Assembly (NCBI GenBank): GCA_023390985.1
Contig: JAEWBU010000367.1
Span: 1-16,983, forward strand
Reading direction: 5' to 3'
From: Pseudomonadota bacterium
GTDB taxonomy: Bacteria > Pseudomonadota > Gammaproteobacteria > Burkholderiales > Burkholderiaceae_C
DNA length: 16,983 nucleotides
The notes below the pieces were generated by a model. The model saw nothing but the letters and a program-made list of their open reading frames with translations. It did not search any database and was not told where the DNA came from. The first letter of the stretch is position 1. Every line of letters begins with the position of its first letter. Made by a program: the position numbers and the translations under genes. This document shows, one piece after another, positions 7,537-15,607 of the stretch.

Positions 7537-8439
7537 TCATGGCGAGGCCAGACGCAAGATGTGTTCCACCTGCAGCGAGATCGATTCGGGCAGCGGTTGG
7601 CGATCGTTCATCACGTCGTGGATGTAGGCGGCGGTGGCGTGGGCATCGACGCCCGAGGGCCAGCCGGGCAGGTCGGTGAGCGTGCCGCGGCGCTGCTCCT
7701 GCAGCACCACGCGCCTGCCCGCGACGAAGCCTTCCATCTGCGGCATGCGGCGCGCATCGGCCACCGCTTCGCCTTCGGTGCCGCGCAGCAGCAAGGCCGT
7801 CGAGCCCATGAGCTCGAACACGGCGCCCATCGACTGCGCGTATTCGGGATGCGTGTAGCTGCCCACCAGCACCGACGGTCCTTCGCACGGGTCCATCAGT
7901 TTCACCAGGCTGTGCGAGGAGTTGCGCAGGCCCACCACACGGCGCACGTCGAGCAGTCGCTTGAGGCCCGGATGCAGCAATTCAGTGGGCGCGAACGCCG
8001 CCTCACCCTTGCGCAGCGGGCGCAGCGTGTCCAGAACGGGGATGCCGACCGCCCCGAGCACCTCGGTGATGAACACGCGGGTGCTTTCGGTCGAGGTGCC
8101 GTGCACCAGCACGGAGAGGCCGCGCCGCGCGAGCAGCAGCGCGAGCAGCGGCGTGAGCACCGGAAGGCGGCGCGCGCCGTTGTAGCTCGGCAGCACGACC
8201 ACCGTCGTTTCCGAACGCGGCAGCAGGTTCATGCGAACGCGCGTGGCATCGAGGAAGCCCGCCATCTCCTCGGGCGTTTCGCCCTTGATGCGCATGGCCA
8301 GGCAGAAGGCGCCGACCTCCAGGTCGGTGACGGTGCCGTCGAGCAGCTGGCCGAAGAGGTCGGCGGCCTGCGCACGGGCTAGCGGCCGCGCGCCTTGCTT
8401 GCCGCGGCCGATTTCCTTGATGTATTGGCTGATGCCCAC
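7537..8439 (-). CDS. ybiB: YbiB-type glycosyltransferase-3/TrpD2-like DNA-binding protein
   Basis: A 300-residue protein of the YbiB (TrpD2) family, related to anthranilate phosphoribosyltransferase but not a tryptophan enzyme; E. coli YbiB binds nucleic acids and belongs to the LexA regulon. Visible parts are an N-terminal helical domain (about 5-70), a degenerate phosphoribosyl loop VHGTSTEST (112-120), GLRNSSHSLVKLMDP (170-184) in place of the TrpD substrate loop, and LRGTEGEA (218-225). The start is GTG at 8437-8439; MGISQYIKEIGRGK is the family-like opening. It begins 54 bp after nasA and its stop overlaps an in-frame ATG of cobA, so it is embedded in the nitrate operon. A role in nitrate assimilation is not established. 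Confidence 0.88.
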   Translation of the reverse strand: MGISQYIKEIGRGKQGARPLARAQAADLFGQLLDGTVTDLEVGAFCLAMRIKGETPEEMAGFLDATRVRMNLLPRSETTVVVLPSYNGARRLPVLTPLLALLLARRGLSVLVHGTSTESTRVFITEVLGAVGIPVLDTLRPLRKGEAAFAPTELLHPGLKRLLDVRRVVGLRNSSHSLVKLMDPCEGPSVLVGSYTHPEYAQSMGAVFELMGSTALLLRGTEGEAVADARRMPQMEGFVAGRRVVLQEQRRGTLTDLPGWPSGVDAHATAAYIHDVMNDRQPLPESISLQVEHILRLASP

Positions 8440-8493
8440 CGGGCGATTGTCCCAAAGCGCTTAGCACTGGCGGCTATATGCCCAATGACGCGC

Positions 8494-11277
8494 TCAGGCC
8501 GCTTTCCGCATCGGCGGCGTCGCGCGCACCAGTCGCTTGAGCTCGGGGATGCACGAGCCGCAATTGGTGCCGCAGCGCAGGCGCGACTGCAGCCTGCCCA
8601 GCCGTTCGCCCTCGTCGCCGATGCAGCCGGCCAGCTCGGCCACGATCTCCGGCTCGGCCACGTTGAAGCAGGTGCAGACCTGCCTGCCGCGGGAAGCGAG
8701 GGCGACCGGCGCCTTGGCGCCCGGCGCCAGCAGCAGGCGGCCGTAGGCCTGGGCGGGACGCTCCTCCTGCAGCAGCGTGCGCAGCCAGGCTTCGGCGCGC
8801 GTGTCCCCCGCGAGCAGGAAGGCTTCGACCCGCGTGTCCTGGCCGGCGCGAGCGAGTCGCGCGGCGCGCCGCTGGCCGCGGCGGGCGTCGGCGTACCTCA
8901 GCACCTGCGGACCGGCGAGCTCGAACACCGCCTCGATGCGCGCCAGCATCTCGTCGGGCGGCGCTTCGTACGCGGCCGCGCGGAACAGCACGCCGCTGCG
9001 CTCGCGGCCGAACGGCACGCAGGTGGCGAAGGGGAACTCCGCCATCAGCCGCCGCAACGTGTCGCGGGCGCGCAGGGCGCCGTCGTCCGGCAGCCAGCCC
9101 ATCGCCAGCAGCGACCAGCCGAGTTCCGCCTTCACGATCTTCACCGCCGCGTGCTTGAGCTCGGGCTGCCTGGACTGCGGGCAGAGGGCCGAGGTCGTGA
9201 TCGCGTTCACGCCGGCCAGCCGGTAGCCGGTGCTGGAGCGGCCGGAGAGGAATTCCTCGCCCCAGTGCATCGCCATGAACGCCTGGCTCAGGCCGATGTC
9301 AGTGCTCGCCTGCACCGGCACGACGATGGAACCGCGCTTGGACGTCAGGTGCACCAGGTCGCCTTCCTTCAGCCGGCGGCGCTCCATGTCCTGCGGATGC
9401 AGCTGCACGGTCGGTTCGGCGACGTGGCCGAACAGGCGGGCCAGCGTGCCGGTGCGGCTCATGCCATGCCACTGGTCGCGCAGGCGGCCGGTGGTGAGCG
9501 AGAAGGGATAGCGCGATTCGCGCGGTTCGGCCAGCGGCCTATAGGCATTGGCGACGAAGCGGGCCTTGCGGTCGGGGGTGGGGAAGAGGGCGTCTTCGTA
9601 GAGGCGGGGTTGGCCTTCGCCGGCGCCTTCGGGGAAGGGCCATTGACGCGGAGCGGACTCGATCAGCGCGTAGCTCAGGCCGGTGATGTCGAGGTCGCGG
9701 CCGCGGGTGGATTCGCGGTGTTCGAGCCAGATGCTTTCCGGGGTGTCGTAGGGGAACAGGGTGCGGGGACGCCCTTCCCCCGAAGCGGGCAGCTTGCGCT
9801 CCAGGCGCCTCGCGAAGTCGACCGCGATCGCCCAGTCGTGCCTCGCCTCGCCGGGCGCCGGCACCGCCGGCCGCACGCGGCTGATCCGGCGTTCGCTGTT
9901 GGTGACCGTCCCGTCCTTCTCGCCCCACGTCGTCGCCGGCAGCAGCAGGTCGGCCCAGTCGCAGGTGGCCGTGGTCGCGAACGCCTCCTGCACGACCACG
10001 AACTCGGCCCGCTCCAGCGCGCGCCGCACGGTGGACTGGTCCGGCATCGACTGCGCCGGGTTCGTGCACGCGATCCACAGCGCCTTGATCTCGCCGTCGG
10101 CCGCGGCCTGGAACATCTCGACCGCGGTCTTGCCCGGCACGGCCGGCACGGCCGGCACGCCCCACAGCGCCGCCACTTCGGCGCGGTGCTGGGGGTTGGA
10201 AAGATCGCGATGCGCCGACAGGAGGTTGGCCAGTCCGCCCACCTCGCGCCCGCCCATCGCATTCGGCTGGCCCGTGAGCGAGAACGGTCCGGCGCCGGGC
10301 CGGCCGATCTGCGCCGTGGCCAGGTGCAGGTTGATCAGCGCGGTGTTCTTGGCCGTGCCGCTGCTCGACTGGTTCAGCCCCTGGCAGTACAGGCTGAGCG
10401 TGGCGGGCGAAGTCGCGAACCACTTCGCGGCGGTGAACAGGTCCTCCTTGCGCATGCCGCAGACCTCGGCCACCACCTCCGGCGTGCACTCGCGCACCAG
10501 GGACTTGAGCGCGTCGAAGCCGGTGGTGTGATCCGCGATCCAGCCGGCCTTCGTCCAGCCTTCCCACAGCATGATGTGCAGCAGGCCGTTGAACAGCATC
10601 ACGTCGGTGCCGGGCTGCAGCGGCAGCACCAGGTCGGCCAGCTCGCAGGTGTCGGTGCGGCGGGGGTCGCAGACGATCACCTTCATGTCCGGCCGGCGGG
10701 CCTTCGCCTCCTCGATGCGCCGGAACAGCACGGGGTGCGCCCAGGCCGCGTTGCTGCCGGCGATGAACAGGCAGTCGGCGTGGTCGACGTCCTCGTAGCA
10801 GGCCGGCGGCGCATCGGCGCCCAGCGTGGCCTTGTAGCCGGCCACGGCGCTGCTCATGCACAGGCGCGAATTGGTGTCGATGTTGTTGGTGCCGATCAGT
10901 CCCTTGGCCAGCTTGTTGAAGACGTAGTAGTCCTCGGTGAGCAGCTGGCCGGAGACATAGAAGCCGACCGCGTCGGGCCCGTGGTCGCGGACCACGCGCG
11001 CGAAGGTGTCGGCGGCGAAGTCCAGGGCCGCATCCCAGGTGACGGGCTGCGGCTCCTGGCCGCGCTGGGCGCGCCGCATCGGCTGCAGCAGGCGGGCCTG
11101 CCGCGTGATCGCCGGCGCGGCCGTGTAGTGCAGGGTCGAGCCCTTGGTGCAGAGCCGGCCGAAGTTGGCCGGGTGGGCCGGGTCGCCGCGGACGCCGGTG
11201 ATGCGGCTGCCGTCGGATTCGATGATGACGCCGCAACCGACGCCACAGTAAGGGCAGGTGGAGCGGGTTTCCTGCAT
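8494..11277 (-). CDS. nasA: Assimilatory nitrate reductase catalytic subunit
   Basis: A 927-residue cytoplasmic Mo-bisMGD enzyme reducing nitrate to nitrite. Cys8, Cys11, Cys15 and Cys43 (CPYCGVGC...C) bind a [4Fe-4S] cluster. Cys140 in NSRLCMSSA is the expected Mo ligand. The molybdopterin oxidoreductase body and a C-terminal molybdopterin-binding domain follow, around residues 620-740. The last 65 residues are a BFD-like [2Fe-2S] domain (Cys868, 870, 902, 906, 909), as in Klebsiella-type NasA. No Tat signal is present, which separates it from NapA. I chose ATG 11275-11277; ATGs at 11283 and 11304 are in frame, the last inside repeat C. No dedicated reductase partner gene (NasB/NasC type) is nearby. 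Confidence 0.95.
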   Translation of the reverse strand: MQETRSTCPYCGVGCGVIIESDGSRITGVRGDPAHPANFGRLCTKGSTLHYTAAPAITRQARLLQPMRRAQRGQEPQPVTWDAALDFAADTFARVVRDHGPDAVGFYVSGQLLTEDYYVFNKLAKGLIGTNNIDTNSRLCMSSAVAGYKATLGADAPPACYEDVDHADCLFIAGSNAAWAHPVLFRRIEEAKARRPDMKVIVCDPRRTDTCELADLVLPLQPGTDVMLFNGLLHIMLWEGWTKAGWIADHTTGFDALKSLVRECTPEVVAEVCGMRKEDLFTAAKWFATSPATLSLYCQGLNQSSSGTAKNTALINLHLATAQIGRPGAGPFSLTGQPNAMGGREVGGLANLLSAHRDLSNPQHRAEVAALWGVPAVPAVPGKTAVEMFQAAADGEIKALWIACTNPAQSMPDQSTVRRALERAEFVVVQEAFATTATCDWADLLLPATTWGEKDGTVTNSERRISRVRPAVPAPGEARHDWAIAVDFARRLERKLPASGEGRPRTLFPYDTPESIWLEHRESTRGRDLDITGLSYALIESAPRQWPFPEGAGEGQPRLYEDALFPTPDRKARFVANAYRPLAEPRESRYPFSLTTGRLRDQWHGMSRTGTLARLFGHVAEPTVQLHPQDMERRRLKEGDLVHLTSKRGSIVVPVQASTDIGLSQAFMAMHWGEEFLSGRSSTGYRLAGVNAITTSALCPQSRQPELKHAAVKIVKAELGWSLLAMGWLPDDGALRARDTLRRLMAEFPFATCVPFGRERSGVLFRAAAYEAPPDEMLARIEAVFELAGPQVLRYADARRGQRRAARLARAGQDTRVEAFLLAGDTRAEAWLRTLLQEERPAQAYGRLLLAPGAKAPVALASRGRQVCTCFNVAEPEIVAELAGCIGDEGERLGRLQSRLRCGTNCGSCIPELKRLVRATPPMRKAA

Positions 11278-11298
11278 CGTCATTCCAGCCCGCTTCCC

Positions 11299-11375
11299 CG
11301 TCATTCCCGCGAAGGCGGGAATCCAGTGCTTCCCACCACCGCGCCCCCTGGATCCCCGCCTCCGCGGGGATGACG
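11299..11375. repeat. REPIN-like repeat C, inside the nirD reading frame
   Basis: A 77-bp element of the same build as repeat A. The left arm has the identical 20-bp palindrome ATTCCCGCGAAGGCGGGAAT, the right arm is CTGGATCCCCGCC...GGGGATGACG, and the spacer is about 20 bp. It lies within the nirBD-nasA operon: its right arm enters nirD at codon 125 and its left TCAT supplies, on the minus strand, the nirD TGA and an overlapping in-frame ATG of nasA. A partial GTCATTCC copy sits at 11279-11286. Confidence 0.88.
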
Positions 11376-11747
11376 GGAGAGAGGCCCTGCGACCGGCTTC
11401 TCCACCTCCACCGCCAGCGTGGCCAGCTCCACCGGGTCGAGCAGCACCTCGCCGTTCTCGACGCGGCAGGAGAACTTCTGCGTGCAGCCCTCGTCCGGCG
11501 CCTTCGCGCAGCCGTCATCGAGCCCGATCGTCCAGTTGTGCAGTGGGCAGGCCACGCTGGTGCCGAACACGATGCCCTGCGACAGCGGGCCGCCCTTGTG
11601 CGGACAGCGGTCGAGCAGGGCGAACACCTGGTCCTGGTCGTTGCGGAACACCGCCACGTCCATGCCGCGCGGCCGCGCGACGCGGCGCGAGCCCAGCACC
11701 GGGATGTCCTCCACCCGGCAGATCACTTTCCAGTCGTTCATCTTCAT
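11301..11747 (-). CDS. nirD: Nitrite reductase small subunit, Rieske type, with repeat-derived tail
   Basis: The small subunit of cytoplasmic NADH-nitrite reductase NirBD. The Rieske-fold [2Fe-2S] ligand pattern is visible as Cys48-Pro-His50 and Cys67-Pro-Leu-His70, so unlike E. coli NirD, which lacks the cluster residues, this one should carry a cluster. The open frame is 148 residues against roughly 105-120 usual for the family. The extra residues 125-148 (RHPRGGGDPGG...FPPSRE) are translated from repeat C, which also provides the stop. The ATG overlaps the nirB stop as ATGA, with an AGGA just upstream; a second ATG two codons later is possible. The domain body is intact, so function is probably kept. 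Confidence 0.93.
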   Translation of the reverse strand: MKMNDWKVICRVEDIPVLGSRRVARPRGMDVAVFRNDQDQVFALLDRCPHKGGPLSQGIVFGTSVACPLHNWTIGLDDGCAKAPDEGCTQKFSCRVENGEVLLDPVELATLAVEVEKPVAGPLSRHPRGGGDPGGAVVGSTGFPPSRE

Positions 11748-14191
11748 GCTTCCTGCCCTTCCGCTTGCAGCTTCCCGAACTGGCGGGTGTCCACCTGCGC
11801 CTTGTCGTGCTCGAACCAGGGGTCGGGCTCGCCGTCCAGGGCGAACTGCAGCCGCTCCCACAGCGCCTTGCGGCCCTCGTGGTCGTCCAGCACCTTCTTC
11901 TTCACGTGGTCGAGGCCGACGCGGTTCACGTAATGCACGGTCCGTTCCAGGTACCAGCCTTCCTCGCGGTAGAGCTGCAGGAAGGCGCCGCTGTACTCCA
12001 GCACCTCCTCGCGGGTCTTCACCTTGCAGAAGAACTGCCCGGCCTCGGTCTTGATGCCGCCGTTGCCGGCCACGTAGAGCTCCCAGCCGGAGTCCACGCC
12101 GATGACGCCGACGTCCTTGATGCCCGACTCCGCGCAGTTGCGCGGGCAGCCCGACACCGCCAGCTTGACCTTGTGCGGCGCGTACATGCGCCACAGCGCC
12201 TTCTCCAGGTCCTTGCCCATCTGCGTCGAGTCCTGGGTGCCGAAGCGGCACCACTCGCTGCCCACGCAGGTCTTCACGGTGCGCAGCGCCTTGGCGTAGG
12301 CATGGCCGGAGGGCATGCCGATGTCCTTCCAGACGTTCTGCAGGTCCTCCTTCTTCACGCCCAGCAGGTCGATGCGCTGGCCGCCCGTGACCTTGACGGT
12401 GGGGATCTGGTACTTGTCCACCACGTCGGCGATGCGCCGCAGCTCGGCGGCCGTGGTCTCGCCGCCCCACATGCGCGGGATCACCGAGTAGGTGCCGTCC
12501 TTCTGGATGTTGGCGTGGCTGCGCTCGTTGATGTAGCGCGACTGCGGATCGTCCTTGGCTTCCTTCGGCCAGGTGGAGATCAGGTAGTAGTTGATCGCCG
12601 GCCGGCAGGTGGCGCAGCCGTTGGGCGTGCGCCATTCCATGAACCGCATGGTGCCGGCGATGGTGACCAGCCTGTTGGCGCGGATCGCGTCGCGCACTTC
12701 CTGGTGGCTGTGGTCGGTGCAGCCGCAGATCGCCTTCTTCTTCGGCGTGGCGGAGTAATCGCCGCCGGCCGTGAACATGATGATCTGCTCCACCAGGCCG
12801 GTGCAGGAACCGCAGGACGCGCTGGCCTTGGTGTGCTTGCGCACCTCGTCCAGGGTGAACAGGCCCTTCTCCTTGATCGCCTTGCAGATCGAGCCCTTGC
12901 TCACGCCGTTGCAGCCGCAGACCTCGTCGGCATCGGCCATCGCGGCGGCCTTGTTCTGGCCCTGGTGGCCGGCGTCGCCCAGGTTGGACTCGCCGAACAT
13001 CAGCTTGTCGCGCAGGTCGCCGATGGCGCGGCCCTCGCGCAGCAGCTTGAAGTACCAGCTGCCGTCCACCGTGTCGCCGTACAGGCAGGCACCCACCAGC
13101 TTGTCGTCCTTGATCACCAGCTTCTTGTAGACGCCGCCGAACGGGTCGCTCATGACGATCTGCTCGGTGCCTTCGCCCCCCATGAACTCGCCGGCCGAGA
13201 ACAGGTCGATGCCGGTCACCTTCAGCTTGGTGGAGGTGAGCGAGCCGGTGTAGCGGCCGATGCCGAACTGCGCCAGGTGGTTGGCCGCCACCTTGGCCTG
13301 CTCGAAGAGCGGGGCCACCAGGCCGTAGGCGATGCCGCGGTGCGCCGCGCATTCGCCCACCGAGTAGATGCGCGCGTCGGTGACGGTCTGCATGGTGTCG
13401 CTGACCACGATGCCGCGGTTGCAGTGCAGGCGCGCCTTCTCGGCCAGCTCGGTGTTGGGGCGGATGCCGACCGCCATCACCACCAGGTCGGCGTCGACCA
13501 CGGTGCCGTCCTTGAACTTCACCGACTTCACCCGGCCGTCGTCGCCACCCACGAGTTCCTGGGTGTGGGCGCCGATCATGAACTTGAGGCCGCGCTCCTC
13601 CAGCGACTTCTGCAGCAGCTTGCCGGCCACGTCGTCCAGCTGGCGCTCCATCAGCCAGGGCATCACGTGCACCACCGTCACGTCCATGCCGCGCTTCATC
13701 AGGCCGTTGGCCGCTTCCAGGCCGAGCAGGCCGCCGCCGATGACGACCGCCTTCCTGTACTTCGCGGCGGCCTCGATCATCGCGTTGGTGTCGGCGATGT
13801 CGCGGTAGGCGATCACGCCGCCCAGCTCCTTGCCCGGCACCGGAAGGATGAAGGGGTTGGAGCCGGTGCACAGCAGCAGCCGGTCGTACGGCTCCTCGGT
13901 GCCGTCATCGGCGCGCACCACGCGGCGCACGCGGTCGATCTCCACCACCTTCCTGCCGGCGTGCAGGCGGATGCCGTTCTGCTCGTACCACTCCCAGGAG
14001 TTCAGCACGATCTCGTCGAGCGTCTGCTCGCCCGCCAGCACCGGCGACAGCAGGATGCGGTTGTAGTTCGGATGCGGCTCGGCGCCGAACACGGTGATGT
14101 CGTACAGCTCCGGCGAGATCCTGAGGAGTTCCTCGATCGTGCGGACACCGGCCATGCCGTTGCCGACCATCACCAGTTTCATCTTCTTCAT
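11744..14191 (-). CDS. nirB: NADH-dependent nitrite reductase large subunit
   Basis: An 815-residue cytoplasmic siroheme enzyme taking nitrite to ammonium with six electrons from NAD(P)H. Order of parts: an FAD/NAD(P) oxidoreductase module (GNGMAG at 10-15, GGGLLGLE at 152-159), a rubredoxin-reductase-like C-terminal piece, a first BFD [2Fe-2S] site (Cys425, 427, 460, 463), a second (Cys489, 491, 526, 529), a ferredoxin-like half-domain, and the siroheme/[4Fe-4S] site Cys642, Cys648, Cys682, Cys686 (CVGSEWC and CPRNC). All cluster cysteines are present and the length is normal. It starts 3 bp after narK with AGGAG (14198-14202) placed over the narK stop, and its own stop overlaps nirD, so the three are co-translated. 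Confidence 0.97.
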   Translation of the reverse strand: MKKMKLVMVGNGMAGVRTIEELLRISPELYDITVFGAEPHPNYNRILLSPVLAGEQTLDEIVLNSWEWYEQNGIRLHAGRKVVEIDRVRRVVRADDGTEEPYDRLLLCTGSNPFILPVPGKELGGVIAYRDIADTNAMIEAAAKYRKAVVIGGGLLGLEAANGLMKRGMDVTVVHVMPWLMERQLDDVAGKLLQKSLEERGLKFMIGAHTQELVGGDDGRVKSVKFKDGTVVDADLVVMAVGIRPNTELAEKARLHCNRGIVVSDTMQTVTDARIYSVGECAAHRGIAYGLVAPLFEQAKVAANHLAQFGIGRYTGSLTSTKLKVTGIDLFSAGEFMGGEGTEQIVMSDPFGGVYKKLVIKDDKLVGACLYGDTVDGSWYFKLLREGRAIGDLRDKLMFGESNLGDAGHQGQNKAAAMADADEVCGCNGVSKGSICKAIKEKGLFTLDEVRKHTKASASCGSCTGLVEQIIMFTAGGDYSATPKKKAICGCTDHSHQEVRDAIRANRLVTIAGTMRFMEWRTPNGCATCRPAINYYLISTWPKEAKDDPQSRYINERSHANIQKDGTYSVIPRMWGGETTAAELRRIADVVDKYQIPTVKVTGGQRIDLLGVKKEDLQNVWKDIGMPSGHAYAKALRTVKTCVGSEWCRFGTQDSTQMGKDLEKALWRMYAPHKVKLAVSGCPRNCAESGIKDVGVIGVDSGWELYVAGNGGIKTEAGQFFCKVKTREEVLEYSGAFLQLYREEGWYLERTVHYVNRVGLDHVKKKVLDDHEGRKALWERLQFALDGEPDPWFEHDKAQVDTRQFGKLQAEGQEA

Positions 14192-14194
14192 GGC

Positions 14195-15484
14195 TTACTC
14201 CTGCGAAACGTGAGAGTGGGGTTGCGGATGCGGGCGCCCGGAAGGCCAGGCGGTCGCGCCGGAGCCGGCGGCGGGACGGCGGGCGCGGCCGCCGGCGGCC
14301 ACCCAGCTGCGGGTCCAGCCGCCCTGCATCACGCGCAGCAGCACCAGCACCAGCAGGGCCAGCGCCGCGAAGGACAGGAAGCCCCAGCCGAAGGTGCCGA
14401 GGTGCTGCTTCGACAGGCCCATGGCGGCGGGCACGAGGCCGCCGCCGAGGGCGCCGATCTCGCCGATCATGGAACCGGCCACCGCGGTGGAAGCGGGCCA
14501 GCGCAGCGGCACCAGCTGGAAGAGGGCGCCGTTGCCCGCGCCGAGCGCGGCGAAGCACAGCATCATCAGCAGCGTGGTGAGGACCAGCGAGGTGCCGGCG
14601 AAGCCGATCAGCACCAGCGAGCCGGCGACGACCGCGAGCACCAGGGTCAGCGTGTTGATGCCGCCCCAGCGGTCGGCCAGCCAGCCGCCGCAGACGCGCA
14701 GCGCGGCGCCCATGAACGCGGCCAGCATGGTCAGCTGGCCCGCCTGCACCTTGCTCACGCCGAACTGCTCGAAGTAGTACGACGGCAGGAAGCTCGTCAG
14801 GCCGATGAAGCCGCCGAAGGTGATCGCGTAGATCACGCTGAACACCCAGCCGTCCTTCTCGAACAGGCAGGCCACGTGCTCGCGCAGGCTTGCCTTGAGG
14901 TTCACGTCGGCCGGCTCGCGGGCCATGAAGACCATCACCAGCGCCGGGAGCAGGATGGCGACCGCGGCGACGCCGTACACCGCCTGCCAGCCGAGCCATT
15001 GCGCGAGCGGCGGCGCCACCAGCACCGCGATGGCGGTGCCGACGTTGCCCGCGCCCACCAGGCCCATCGCCAGGCCCTTGTGCTGGGGCGGGAACGAGCC
15101 GGAGCCGAGCGACAGCGCCACGCCGAAGCTCGCGCCCGCGATGCCCAGCAGCACGCCCATGGCCAGCAGGTCGCCGAAGCCGTCCACGAAGAACAGGCCG
15201 AAGCCCATGGCCACGCAGATCATCCCCATCTCCACCAGCGTGGCGGACTTGCGGCCGATGTACTGCGCCAGCAGGCCGAGCGGGAAGCGCATCAGCGCAC
15301 CGGCCACGATCGGGACGGAGAGCATCAGGCCCATCTGCGCGGCGTCGAGGCGGTAGGCCTCCTTGATGAACGGCGCCATCGCGCCGTTGAGCACCCAGAT
15401 CGCGCAGGAGAAGCTGAAGTAGAGGAACGCCGCGAACAGCGTGGGCGGATGGCCGGACGAAAGAAAAGTCTTGAAGGCGCTCAT
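14195..15484 (-). CDS. narK: NarK/NasA-type nitrate/nitrite MFS transporter
   Basis: A 429-residue, 12-helix major facilitator of the nitrate/nitrite porter family in the inner membrane. The two nitrate-signature regions are visible: GLAMGLVGAGNVGTAI (137-152) and GSMIGEIGALGGG (337-349). Arg66 (LMRFPLG) and Arg263 (ALRVCGGWLADRWGG) correspond to the substrate-binding arginines of NarK. The C-terminal 35 residues form an odd hydrophilic tail rich in Arg, Pro and His. I chose ATG 15482-15484; longer in-frame starts would run through the leader hairpins. No clear Shine-Dalgarno precedes it. As first gene of the operon it probably imports nitrate for NasA; the gene name is by family, and NasA-type uptake or nitrite exchange are both possible. 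Confidence 0.92.
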   Translation of the reverse strand: MSAFKTFLSSGHPPTLFAAFLYFSFSCAIWVLNGAMAPFIKEAYRLDAAQMGLMLSVPIVAGALMRFPLGLLAQYIGRKSATLVEMGMICVAMGFGLFFVDGFGDLLAMGVLLGIAGASFGVALSLGSGSFPPQHKGLAMGLVGAGNVGTAIAVLVAPPLAQWLGWQAVYGVAAVAILLPALVMVFMAREPADVNLKASLREHVACLFEKDGWVFSVIYAITFGGFIGLTSFLPSYYFEQFGVSKVQAGQLTMLAAFMGAALRVCGGWLADRWGGINTLTLVLAVVAGSLVLIGFAGTSLVLTTLLMMLCFAALGAGNGALFQLVPLRWPASTAVAGSMIGEIGALGGGLVPAAMGLSKQHLGTFGWGFLSFAALALLVLVLLRVMQGGWTRSWVAAGGRARRPAAGSGATAWPSGRPHPQPHSHVSQE

Positions 15485-15498
15485 CGTGTGTCTGGACC

Positions 15499-15524
15499 GG
15501 GGCGCGGCCGGCGGGCCTCGCCCC
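15499..15524 (-). promoter_or_regulatory. Strong GC hairpin at the end of the narK leader
   Basis: On the minus strand GGGGCG and CGCCCC pair, and after one A.G mismatch GGCC pairs with GGCC around a CGCC tetraloop: ten G-C pairs. It ends 14 nt before the narK ATG. No U-tract follows, so it is not a textbook terminator; it could be an attenuator pausing site or could hinder ribosome loading. Confidence 0.55.
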
Positions 15525-15544
15525 AAGAAGGGAGGTACAGGACA

Positions 15545-15562
15545 GCACACGACGTTGTGCGC
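15545..15562 (-). promoter_or_regulatory. Hexaloop hairpin 2, candidate ANTAR target
   Basis: Minus-strand GCGCAC-AACGTC-GTGTGC: a 6-bp stem (one G.U) closing a six-base loop with A at position 1 and G at position 4, the loop signature described for RNAs bound by ANTAR regulators. It lies in the leader of the nitrate operon, divergent from an ANTAR gene. Confidence 0.6.
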
Positions 15563-15587
15563 AGCGCCGGCGGTACGGTGCACGGCC

Positions 15588-15607
15588 CGGGTGCGTCATC
15601 ACACCCG
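15588..15607 (-). promoter_or_regulatory. Hairpin 1 at the leader 5' end, possible ANTAR partner stem
   Basis: Minus-strand CGGGTGT-GATGAC-GCACCCG: six Watson-Crick pairs plus a U.G closing a six-base loop with G at position 4 but G rather than A at position 1. It starts about 4 nt after the predicted sigma-54 start and is 25 nt upstream of hairpin 2. The loop could also close further to an AUGA tetraloop, so its role is uncertain. Confidence 0.45.

Noticed and set aside
11278..11304. NasA start at 11304 (MTGKRAGMTM...)
   Set aside because: Those codons derive from the repeat and its partial copy; family members start a few residues before the CPYCGVGC cluster motif, as does the ATG at 11275-11277.
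8395..11373. Open frame of 992 codons on the plus strand opposite nasA
   Set aside because: A mirror of nasA codon bias, with Arg/Gly/Ala-rich filler and no domain.
15499..15524. Calling the leader GC hairpin a classical rho-independent terminator
   Set aside because: No U-tract follows the stem on the minus strand, so only a regulatory hairpin is claimed.
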